33,639 nucleotides of DNA from Verrucomicrobiota bacterium. GTDB lineage: Bacteria > Verrucomicrobiota > Verrucomicrobiia > Opitutales > Seribacteraceae. Below, piece after piece: positions 9,232-19,300 of this stretch. Location: the NCBI GenBank assembly GCA_028343845.1, contig JAOLZO010000029.1, positions 1 through 33,639 of the forward strand. The letters are read 5' to 3'. The position numbers and the translations under genes were made by a program. The notes under the pieces are model-generated. The model was not told the origin of the DNA and ran no database searches. It was given only the letters and a program-made list of their open reading frames with translations. How positions within the stretch are numbered: position 1 is the stretch's first letter; every line of letters starts with the position of its first letter.

Positions 9232-9515
9232 CAGTCTTCCCCCTCCTCGTCATAACCGTGTTCTTTGTCCAGTTTGTTCATGAAATAGGAATACGCGAAT
9301 AGCAACAAAACGAAGCAAAGGATCGAGCCTTGCTGGGCCATCCAAAATCCGAGAGGGGCTCCGCCAACCGAAAATTGGTCCAATTGCTCCTTAAAAAGGA
9401 TGCCGCAACCAAAAGAAACGACGAACCAGACGAACAAAAGTTTGAAGGTTAGCGATAAATTGGCTTTCCAATAGTTCTTCTGCGCATCGGAAGGGGGATC
9501 GTCTTTGATTGTCAT
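9231..9515 (-). CDS. DUF4212 protein, small symporter partner
   Basis: A 94-residue membrane protein with two hydrophobic helices (about residues 22-46 and 55-77) and an acidic C-terminus. The [22 protein letters not shown] opening and the [27 protein letters not shown] segment are characteristic of DUF4212 (small subunit of VC_2705-type sodium:solute symporters). It is first in the operon, and its TGA overlaps the symporter ATG by one base, pointing to translational coupling and a fixed stoichiometry. No clear Shine-Dalgarno sequence precedes its ATG. Confidence 0.9.
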   Translation of the reverse strand: MTIKDDPPSDAQKNYWKANLSLTFKLLFVWFVVSFGCGILFKEQLDQFSVGGAPLGFWMAQQGSILCFVLLLFAYSYFMNKLDKEHGYDEEGED

Positions 9516-9709
9516 TTAGTGCCAACTATGCTACTAAACTGTATATTCTGGCAAGAAATTATCGAGATGGGTCGGGATTCCATCTTTCTTGGTACAAGTT
9601 TGTCGGAAACAGCCTCAAAATAAAATTTAAGAAAGCCGGGATTTAGTCGATATTATTAACTTGTTGTATACCTTAAAATCTATAAAAATCAACAATTCCA
9701 CATTTCAGA
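9516..9709. promoter_or_regulatory. AT-rich divergent intergenic region
   Basis: These 194 bases separate the leftward transport operon from the rightward giant surface gene and must hold both promoters. On the minus strand TTGCCA is followed after 18 bases by CATAGT, a fair -35/-10 pair but lying only about 10 bases before the DUF4212 ATG. On the plus strand TTGTCG is followed after 15 bases by TAAAAT, a poorer fit. No hairpin, operator-like palindrome or small gene is visible. Confidence 0.35.
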
Positions 9710-12700
9710 ATGTTCCCTAAAAAAGCATCGTTCTTTTTTTGTGCCTCTATGCAGGCACTATTGAGTCTGCATGCCAATTACCCAGGCGGGACTCCAGGTG
9801 TAGACTACAACGGAACTGCTCCTAACCCTAGATATTCTCTGGTTGAGGATCAGATTCTTAGGGTCGATCTGGATGGAAATGCGGGAGGCTATGAGAATTG
9901 GATCACCCTATCCGGAACCGGACCTTATCAGGAGGGGACGACTACTTCAGCGGGATCTTTCTTGTCGGGGATAGAAGGTAACATGAATACCGGTTTTTAC
10001 CTGCGATTCGACCCTCTTGACAATTTCGAGGGGAACGTGACCTTTGATCTCAACTCCTCTGCTGCTGGAACGGGTTTAATGACAACCCATAGCTTTAGAG
10101 TAGAGATGATAAGCGCTAATGATACGCCGAGGTTGAAATTCAGGGACTCTTCGAACATATCGGAAGTTTTCAATGCAAGCGCATCCTACTCCGTTGCCGA
10201 AAACCAGCAATTGGTCGCTCATGTTTATGGAGACGAATTGGACGCCGGTGACGTTGTGACCCTGAGTTTGCCGGTAGGAGTTGGTGATAACGACAGGTTT
10301 GACATAAACTTCACTAATCAGATTCGATTCAAATCGACCGGAGCGAATTTCGAACTGCCATTCGACGTAGGTGGTTTAGCTGGTGACAACACCTACGTTA
10401 TTACCGTCTTGGGAACAGACAATTTCGGCTTACAGGTTCAACAGACGGTTTCAATTGCGATCACGGATCTTGACGAGAAGCCGGTAACTCAACCCGAAGG
10501 TTCCCAATCGTTCACCATTACCGAGGACAAGACTGGCTCTGATTTTGGTTCTTTCTATTTGGCGAGAGGGAGCGGTGAATATCTTTCTATTACTGCAACC
10601 GATCCGGAACCCGCAGATACTGCAGTCAGGTGGACTCTTTCAAGCCCTCCGTCCAAAGGTAAGGTTTACTACAGTGCCTCAAGTGGAGCATTCCCTATGG
10701 GTACTGCGAGTGAACTGACAACTGCGTCCAGCGTTCTCTCCTCCGTAATTTACCTCGATTACCATCCGGACGGCAATGCAACCACTGAGTCATCTCCCGA
10801 GTCTTTTACGGTAAGAGCGGTGGACATGAACAACCCTTCATTGCATTCAGATTTCACGATAAACGTGACCATAGATCCAGAGAATAATGATCCACCTGTT
10901 TGGAATCCCAGTGGGCAACCGGGTGGTGTATATGACTACTCGATTTTAGAAGCCAATTCCACGGATGTCATTGCATCCCTCACTGCCACCGATGCAGACA
11001 TTTCCGAAACCAAGACCTATTCCATTGTAGGAGGGGCGGACCAAGCTTTTTTTGACATTGGTTCGGGTACCGGACAACTCAGGTTTAAACCTTCCTTGGC
11101 CCCCATAAACTTCGAGAGCAAAATCGATACTGATGGAAACGACGTCTTTGAGCTTACCGTTAGGGTAACGGACGGGACCTACAATGTCGATTTGTCAGTA
11201 ACCGTCACCCTCTTGGACACAAATGAAGCACCTCAAATTCTCCCTTTGTCCGGATTCACCAACTCTCTTTCCGTAATGGAAGGGTCGAGCTGGTCCTTGC
11301 CGTCGAATTTTCTTGGCGGGTCTGACGTAGACTTTGGTGATGACAATCAGACAGGGGGGGGGGAATTCCTTGGATGACGATAACAACTCATTGGTTTGGT
11401 CCACGCATGTATCACCTTCAAACGGAGGAATGATTTCTTGGCAAAGGACTACAGGGATCGATCCACTTTTTACATACACGCCTGCACATGATTCGTCTTT
11501 CCAGTTTCCCGATTCGAACGCCTCCGCGATTGAATCATTTACTATCAAGGTTCAGGATTCGGATGGCGAATTTAGCGTACAGCAGTTCTTCGTCACTGTT
11601 TCTCCTGTTCCTGACGCTCCACTAATTTGGAAATTCCAAAGGGATGGAGTGGCCCAAGACGTAAGCGGGTTTTCAACTGGTCAGCGTCTGACCTTTTACT
11701 ACCCCGAAAATTCGCCTGCCGCCACTCCCATAGAGATTTACGTTCAGGAGTATGACAATGAACCCATTACCTTTTGGTTGGAAAGCTCAGGTTCTTCAGA
11801 TTCTACGAAATTTGCCTGGCAAGACATGAACCGCACCGCTTCCCCCTATCTTTTTCTGCTCTCCTTCGATAACAATTTCACTGCTGACTTCGAGGCACCT
11901 GCGGATCAAAACGGGGATAACAACTACAGTTTCAAGATCAGGGTCACCGATTGGAATTCTTCCGACTATCAGTTCGTAGACATCATCATTACCGATCAAC
12001 CAGAAAAGCCGATAATCGTTAGTCCCTCAACCGCCGACACCGATTCTCTCGATCCTGCCTTGAATGACTTTAACGTTACCATTAACGAAAACAGCTCCTA
12101 TGTTACCACTCTTCTCCATACCGATCCTGATTCAGGGGATTCCAACGCAAGCGTGCTTTGGCTGAAGACAGGAGGAGCTGATCAGAGCAGATTTGATTTG
12201 AACGCAACGACCGGAGTCCTTTCCTTTAAAACTGGATTTGAGCCGGACTTCGAGAATCCCTTGGACGTTGGGTTGGATAGAAACTATACCGTTTCATTTC
12301 GGGTTAAGGAGGACGCTACCGGGAGTCTGTCGGACGAGAAAACGATTCACATTAAGATTATCGATGTGAACGACTTGCCGGTCATCACCCCTGTCCCGCT
12401 GGATATTAACGAACCCCTCAAGACCAATGCAAAGATGAATCTTAACCAGTATGTGCAGGATGATGATAACTCTTCCGGTACACCTGATGTCCTCACTTGG
12501 ACGACCCTTGGCGGAGACACAACCTTTGTCGTACTTGAATCGAATGGAACCTTGAGATTCAATCAGGCAACCGATTACGAGTCCAATCAAACTAGTTTTT
12601 CGATGCAGGTCAGGGTTTCCGACGGAAGGGGAGGTAGTCATGACGCCAATTTCAGTATTCAGGTTAATGCAGCTGACGAACCCCCTGAATTTTATGAGGA

Positions 12701-15700
12701 CAATGCTTCCAACAATGTCATTACCAAGATCTCCTATGTCCTCAACGAAGATAGCTCATACACCGGCATCCTGAGCAATTATGCCCGAGACCCGGAGACA
12801 GGAAATGCAAACAACCTGACTTTTGCCAGCACTTACATAGACGACAACGGCACTAATGATACCAACGGATCTCTCGTCCTGAATCTGCTAACGGGTGAAT
12901 TCACCTTTACTCCCAAGCCTAACTTTTCCGGTCTAACCTACATTAGTTTTACAGCCTCCGATGGTTTCAACCCACCAAGCGTTCTTGAATCATCGTTCAA
13001 GGTCTTGTCAGTTCCCGATGCCCCTGTTGTCCGGGAGGGTAATAACTCGACGATCATCACGAGCTTGTTGTCCAAGGCCATTATCGAAGGCAACTCTACC
13101 TTTGGCATTGAACTCAATGCTACTGATCCGAATGACATACCGGCTTCGACGAATTTCATTTGGAGCCTGCAGGGTCCGGATGCAGCCAAATTCAAGGTCG
13201 ATCCGAATCCCGGTTCTTACGTTACCCTGTCTCTTTTGCAGACCCCGGATTATGAAAACCCGCATGATTCAGGAGTAGACAACCGATTCGATCTTAATGT
13301 CACGGTTACCGACCAAGACAATTCCGCGTATACATTTCCCGTTCAGGTAAACGTGATGAATGGGGATGAGCCACCATATTTTGATTACGGAGATGGGAAT
13401 TATTCCGTTTCCTATAAGGTTGCGCCGGATTTTTCCGAGAGCGGCATGGGCATCGTCTTTGACGTCAACGCTTCGGATTTGGATGGAAATACAATCATTT
13501 ACGGGCTTACGGGCAATGGGGTGGACGATGCCAATTTCAGTATCGATCCCGCGACCGGGCGTGTCACCTTCAAAACCCCTCCGAATTTCGAGGGCCCCTG
13601 GGGCGGAATCGGTGATAATTCCAATACCTACGTTCTCGAAGTCAATGCCACCGACGACGCTTCGATTTCCGACAAAATCCGGCATACCTTAACCGTTACC
13701 GTTACGAACGTCGTCGAACCCCCGAGTTTTTTGAGTGGAGGCAATCGGGTCATTGACTGGAACGAAACCACTACCATCCTGCTGGACGTCAATCAGACCT
13801 ACACGGAGGATGTGAACCAAAACCTGCTCCTCGAACTTTCCGGAGGCACGGACCAAGCCTTGTTTTCACTCAATGTCGCCACGGGGATGCTCTCGTTCAT
13901 CGTGCCGCCTGATTATGAAAACCCAGGCAGTAGTGATGGGGACAACCTCTATGATCTGCAGATTCGCATTCAGGGAACCAGCATTACTCAGAACCTGAGC
14001 ATCACCGTAAGGGAGGAGAACGATAATCCGGTTATTACCTCGACCGGGTTGACGCAGATTACGATCAATGAAAACGAGACTTTTGTCATCGATCTGGACG
14101 TGACCGATCAGGATAACGGACCGGAATACCTCGATATACTTTTTACCAAGGATTCGAATTCTTCGAAGTTCGTCGCTCACACGGGTAACGAATCTTCCAT
14201 CAGCGCTCTTTATCCCTCGGTCAGTTCCGGAGTAGTCGACAATGGGTTGTCCGGAGCCGTGCGTTCGGTTGCCGGTGACTTGGATAACGATGGAGACTTC
14301 GACGTCGTGTCCATCGAGACTCCGCAAACCATTCGTTACATGGAAAACGACGGAACCGGTTTTTTCACCCGCAAGAACCCGAACCCATTATCGCTCAACG
14401 GAACGGGCAAGAGGCTCGATCACGTTGAGATTGCGGACCTCAATCAAGATGGTAACAAGGATATCATTCTTAGTTATTTTGGGGATGGGTCGTCTGGGAG
14501 CGCCCGGATCACCTGGCTTGAGAACAACGGAACGGGCGGGGGAGCGGGAACCTTCTCTGCGGAGCAACTCATTGCCACTGCTCCTGTGGGTGTTCCGGAC
14601 ATTGACTATTTTGCCATCGGTGATCTCGACGGCGATTCCTACAATGACTTGATCGTTGCCTTCCGGGGTGCGGATTCCGTGGAATGGTATCAAAACAATG
14701 GCTTCGCGAGCCCCTCCTTTACCTTGAAGGGGCAGGTCATGACTTCCGCTCAAGGCCTTTTGCGTCCTCGGTCCCTCGAGTTAGTGGATATCGACAAGTC
14801 CGGCTCCCTGGACGTCGTCATCTCGGCCAACCAGAATCTCTATCTTGCCCTCAATGATGGGAGGGAGACCGTTTTCACGACTTCCACTCTAACCAGTTTT
14901 ACTGGTTCCGGCATGGTGGCCAAAGCCGTTGACGTGACCTCGGACGGGTTGATTGACATCGTGTACGCGTCGTCCATCGGCGCCCCAGGTGTAATCGTGC
15001 AAAACCCAACCGGTTTTGATGCTCCCATTCCTCTTCCTACGCATGCGGATCCCCTCAAGGCGCTTGCCTATCCTAGCGACCTTGCCATTCTTCCGGCCAC
15101 CGCTAACACGAGGTTGAGCGTTCTTGTCTCGGATGCATCGATTCAGTACATAAGTATTTTCGAGTCCGGTTTGTCTGGGAACGGGAATTTCGATCAACCC
15201 GTACACGTCGATACGGGCATAGGGGTGATCAACTTGTCCCTGGCGGACCTGAACCGTCAGCCGAACGCACTCTTCTACTCTTTCATCGGAGGGGAAGACA
15301 AAGATGATTTCAATGAGACGCGTTTCCGGGACGGAGGCAAACTTTACTTCAATTTACCGCCCGACTTCGAGAATCCGCAAGATGCCACGGAAATCAACCG
15401 GTATGACGTAATCGTCAAGGTAACCGATAGCCAGGGGGGAGAAACCTTCAAGTCAGTCGCCGTTTCCGTAAATGAGATAAACGATGCCCCGGTCATTACC
15501 TCTTTGGATGGTAACCTAACCGCAGTTTATCGGCATAACGAGGGCAACCTCACGACTCTCTTCGACGTGACCGCGACCAATGACGAGAGCTCAACTCAGA
15601 CCCTTAGCTATTCCGTTTCCGGCGGGGCCGACCAAGCCAAGTTCAGTATCAACTCCACAACCGGCAAATTGACTTTCCTTCAGCCCCCGGACTTCGAGGC

Positions 15701-18188
15701 CAATGCATCCGCGGCAAACAACAACTCCTATTATGTCAATTTGCGTGTCACTGACAACGGACCGGGCACCCCTTACGACGAGCAGAACGTGACGATAGAG
15801 GTAGAGGACGGTTTCGAGGCCCCCATATTCAATAACTTGGCCACATCTTATCCCATCAGCGAGGACTCCTCCTTGCTCCCCTTTACCATATCTGCAACCG
15901 ATCAGAACAGCCTTGGCACGATTACCGCCTTCGGCATTCATGCCAACGGTTCCAACGGCACGGGCACGGTGATCAACGATCCTGGTCCTCCCAGTTTGAC
16001 CAAGACGGCGACCTTTGGCTATGTTCCCGACGGTAACTTTACTGGCACGGACGTCGTTACGATACAGGTGACGAGCGGTGCTGGGCTGACCTTGACCCAG
16101 CCCATAACGATCACCGTTAGCTCCATTAACGATGCTCCCTCGATTCTTACCCCTCTTGACTTGAATCATTCCGAGAATTTGCAGACGGTTGCAAATCTTT
16201 CGGCAGTTGATGATTCGAATGCGACTTTGATCTGGAGTTGGGCAGACGGAACGGTCGATGATACCGACTTTCTTTTGGATCCATTGGGCACTCTCAGTTT
16301 TCGCCTGGTTACCGGTCCCGATTACGAGAGGGCAGATCATGCAAAATCATACTCAAGGACTTTACGCGTTACTGACAATGACGGAAATTATACGGACGGA
16401 AACCTGACTATCACCGTGGTCAACGCAAACGATAACGAACCTTATTCTCCCCATCTTTCGAAGAATGCCAGCACCAGTTTTACACTTGTGGAAAACAATA
16501 CGACGGTCGTTGACCTGAACGTTTCGGATTTGGACAACTCGATCGTATCCAATTTCAATGTTGTGACTTATGCTTTGACGGGCGGTCCTGACCGAACGCG
16601 TTTTTCGGTTGATGGCAGCGGCAGGCTGTCCCTCCTTCCCGCCCCGGATTTCGAGAACCCCAGTTCCGCTGATCTGGACAATGTTTATCAGGCCGACCTG
16701 ACCTTGTCAGACGGAGGGTATTCACGAACTTATCCGATCGTAGTTACCGTTACCGATGCGGACGAAAATGCTCCGGTAATCACAAGTGACGGGGGCGGCA
16801 TAGTTTCTGTTCCCGAAAACAGCAAAGTCGCTACCACGGTTCAAGCGACCGACGTCGAAACTCAGGCATTCACTTTCTCTATAACTGGTGGAGCGGACCA
16901 GAGCTTGTTCGAGATCAACGCCACCTCTGGCGACCTGAGCTTCGTTTCCCTTCCTGATTACGAAAAACCACTTGGTTCCTATGGGGCAGGTTTGGATTCT
17001 CAGGGCAACATCAGCTACACAAATACCTACGAGGTTTATGTTAGGGTTGCCGATAGCTATGCCTATGCACAGCAACAACTTCAGGTTAACGTTACGGATT
17101 TGGATGAGATTCCGACGGTCAGTCCCGCTTCTCTTTCTACGCTCGAGGATGAACCGATCATCGTCACTTTTACCGTTTCCGACCCGGAAGGACAAATTAC
17201 CGACGCAGCCCTTCTCAAGCCTCCGGTCAATGGGGACTTGTCATGGTCTACCTACCCCCTTACGAACTTGAGCGACGTGAAGTTCTTCTACACCCCGGCA
17301 CCTGATTTCTATGGCACTGACAGCCTTGTTCTCCGGGTTACCGATGGAGTCACGCAAGGTGACGTAACGATCCCGATTGAAGTCAATGCGACCAACGATC
17401 CTCCGACCGCAGGCCCCGACGTCTATGTATATGATAACCCCGATGGTGCCCCTCTGCGCCTGAACGTGCAGGCCAATGACAGCAATGCGCCTGATGCCAA
17501 CGGGACGGAACTTCTCACTATTGACACTTGGACCAAGCCAAAGGCCGGATCCTTGGTATCGAGGGTGGGAGGGGCTTTGCCTGACTACTATCCTGCCCCC
17601 GGATTTATCGGAATAGATACTTTTGAATATATTTTGTCCGACGGTACCAGCCTCGAAGCGACCGGGTCCGTCAAAATTGTTATTCAAAGGGCTACCGGAT
17701 TGCCGAATTGGCGTTTTTTGGAAAACTTTGGTTACTACCAACTGCACGCCAATAAATGGATTTATCATACTGATTGGGGTTGGCTTTACGTAGAAAATGT
17801 CAGCGATCTGGCGACTGCGACTTGGGTATGGCATGAGGACGTGGGATGGTTCTGGACGGGAGACAAGTATGCACCGAATGTTTTTGTTAACGATCTAACC
17901 GGTTGGTTTGCCTTTTCCGTAAAAGAGCCTGTGGGCGATGGGCTCAAAACGTATTTAACCTGGCCCATTTACGACCAAGTCCAAAAAAAGTGGTACGCAA
18001 AGGACGAGTTTCAGGTTTTGCGAATTAATACTGTGATATCGAAGCTCACCAATACGGTGGACATTATCAAGTTTGTCGAGGAATCGGATCTCTTCACCGA
18101 CCAGGAAAAATACGAAATCAGAGGGGAGTTGATTTTCAGCGGGAAATCTTCCATCTTAACTGCAAAGGGCTTTACCTTGGCGAATTAA
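9710..18188 (+). CDS. giant cadherin-repeat surface protein, frame broken at a G10 tract
   Basis: Two overlapping frames, 9710-11377 (555 codons) and an open frame running through to 18188, encode one protein if a run of ten G at 11354-11363 were nine. The result is about 2825 residues. A signal peptide (residues 1-22, ending SLHA) predicts export. The body is about 20 Ig-like/cadherin-like domains, each closing with a linker such as VNEINDAPVI, VTDADENAPVI or IIDVNDLPVI. Many carry GGADQ..F, TG.LSF and PDYENP motifs. Acidic linkers suggest calcium binding. Residues about 1490-1850 are FG-GAP/VCBS repeats inserted in one cadherin domain. The last 160 residues hold a Trp-rich module. The likely role is adhesion or cell-surface contact. 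With ten G the product stops 14 residues after the tract. A sequencing error, a real mutation or phase variation are all possible. No Shine-Dalgarno is seen before the ATG; an outer-membrane barrel gene follows 50 bases later. Confidence 0.85.
11354..11363 (+). repeat. homopolymeric G10 tract causing the frameshift
   Basis: Ten consecutive G within the giant cadherin gene, at about codon 548. The upstream frame reads Thr-Gly-Gly-Gly-Glu-Phe and meets TGA at 11375-11377. Removing one G joins it to the downstream frame as Thr-Gly-Gly-Gly-Asn-Ser with no loss of domain pattern. It is the longest G or C run I noticed in the window; the next are runs of seven. Confidence 0.95.
14190..15270 (+). 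other. FG-GAP/VCBS propeller inserted in a cadherin domain
   Basis: A domain-level feature inside the giant protein. Successive segments GDLDNDGDFDVV, ADLNQDGNKDII, GDLDGDSYNDLI, VDIDKSGSLDVV and VDVTSDGLIDIV are calcium-binding FG-GAP loops spaced about 50-60 residues apart. Two degenerate copies follow, giving roughly seven blades, as in an integrin-alpha-type propeller. On its left is the first half of a cadherin repeat (ENETFVIDLDVTDQDNG), and on its right the second half (FIGGEDKDDF...PPDFENP), so the propeller looks nested. Confidence 0.75.
17700..18010 (+). other. Trp-rich C-terminal module, copy 1
   Basis: A domain-level feature near the end of the giant cadherin protein. It follows the pattern W-x5-FG-x-Y, then W-I-Y-H-x3-G-W-L-Y, then W-V-W-H-E-x2-G-W-x-W-T, then a final GW block. 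The same order occurs in the product of the gene at 28470. A carbohydrate- or envelope-binding role is guessed only from the aromatic content. Confidence 0.75.
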
Positions 18189-18241
18189 CTACCTATGGTT
18201 TCGATACTTAAATGATAGAATTCTTACGCAAGCCCGTGCCC

Positions 18242-19231
18242 ATGAATAACTATTTGATCCGTACACTGCTTTTTGCCACTTTGCTTTGGCAGGCTCCGAT
18301 CCTTATTGCCCAAGGACAAAACACTTATTCTTCGAGAGACGCATTCTATGATAGTTTGGAAGCCCGGGCCCGGGCTTTGTCCGCACGATTGGCCGATATC
18401 TCAGGCACCGAGCCTATTCCTTTCAATAGACCGGCTCCGACCATCTTGTCCACCGTCAAGCCTACTGCTCCCGTTCAGGCCCAAAATGCATTTGATTCCC
18501 TTCCCGGCCCCCCGAACCCTGCTCCCTCTGCTACCACTCCTGATCCGGATAATCAGACCTTATACCGAGCGGACGGCACGCCCGTGATCTTGTCGAAAGA
18601 GAAACCCTCTCCTCCACCCAAAGAAGTTGACTCGATCGAGTTCATGGAGGAGGCCCGGGGCAGGTACTTCGTGCAGCCTTTCGTCGGTTTGGCCATGATG
18701 GGCTCTGAGGTTAGTTTTTCTAAGGTTGATTATGGGACTCCCACATTTGTTGGTGAGATAGAAGCCAACGTCGGTTCTTCGGTTGGCATCTCCTATGGCC
18801 GGCGCTGGAAAAACTTGGATGCGGAAGTGCACTTTTCATATTCTCACCTTGGATTTGATTCGGTTTCAACTAGCATTGTCGGTGGATCACCGTGGGTTGA
18901 GACTCGTCCGGTCGATGGTAGCATGGAACTTTACCAGGCCGGTGCTCGTGTTGGTTACGGAGTTCCATTCGGAGAGTCGGGTTGGATCCGGGCCGCAGGT
19001 GGCTTTGGTTACGGAAAAAGGAAAGATTACATCTCGGTAACGGGGTCGCCCAATGATTTCTTTGATAACAATTCCGTTTTCAGTTACGATCTTCTTCTTA
19101 GCATGGGCTACGAAATGGCCATGGGCTTGGATGGTTTTATTGCTTACCGTCTGTTGGGAGCTTCTGACAATGGGAACTATGGTAACATAGCCATGCACCT
19201 GTTTGAGCTCGGGCTAGGGGCAAATTTCTAG
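18242..19231 (+). CDS. outer-membrane beta-barrel protein
   Basis: A 329-residue exported protein of no recognised named family. The ATG at 18242 is preferred because it gives a clean signal peptide (MNNYLIRTLLFATLLWQAP, cut near AQG); an in-frame ATG at 18212 would add ten residues. After the signal comes a Pro/Ala-rich stretch with a short charged segment (about residues 25-125). From GRYFVQPFVGLAMMGSEV onwards there are alternating strands with Gly and aromatic residues (ISYGRRWKNLDAEVHFSYSH, ARVGYGVPFGE, GFGYGKRKDYIS, LLLSMGYEMAMG). The chain ends in GLGANF, with the terminal Phe expected by the BAM machinery. It resembles the OmpW/porin-like eight-strand barrels. It begins about 50 bases after the giant surface gene, so the two may be co-transcribed. 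Confidence 0.8.
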   Translation: MNNYLIRTLLFATLLWQAPILIAQGQNTYSSRDAFYDSLEARARALSARLADISGTEPIPFNRPAPTILSTVKPTAPVQAQNAFDSLPGPPNPAPSATTPDPDNQTLYRADGTPVILSKEKPSPPPKEVDSIEFMEEARGRYFVQPFVGLAMMGSEVSFSKVDYGTPTFVGEIEANVGSSVGISYGRRWKNLDAEVHFSYSHLGFDSVSTSIVGGSPWVETRPVDGSMELYQAGARVGYGVPFGESGWIRAAGGFGYGKRKDYISVTGSPNDFFDNNSVFSYDLLLSMGYEMAMGLDGFIAYRLLGASDNGNYGNIAMHLFELGLGANF

Positions 19232-19300
19232 TTTTCTTCAGAATCTACGTTTCATTGCCTTGACGAATGCTCGGTGTAGGGCTTCCTTAGCTCATTGTTC

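Noticed and set aside
11334-11377. Programmed ribosomal frameshifting at the G10 tract
   Set aside because: No obvious stimulatory hairpin or slippery heptamer of the usual type was seen, and giant adhesins are not known to use it; slippage of DNA replication or sequencing error is simpler.
15591-16340. A 249-codon minus-strand frame inside the giant gene
   Set aside because: It is a shadow of the repetitive plus-strand cadherin coding sequence.
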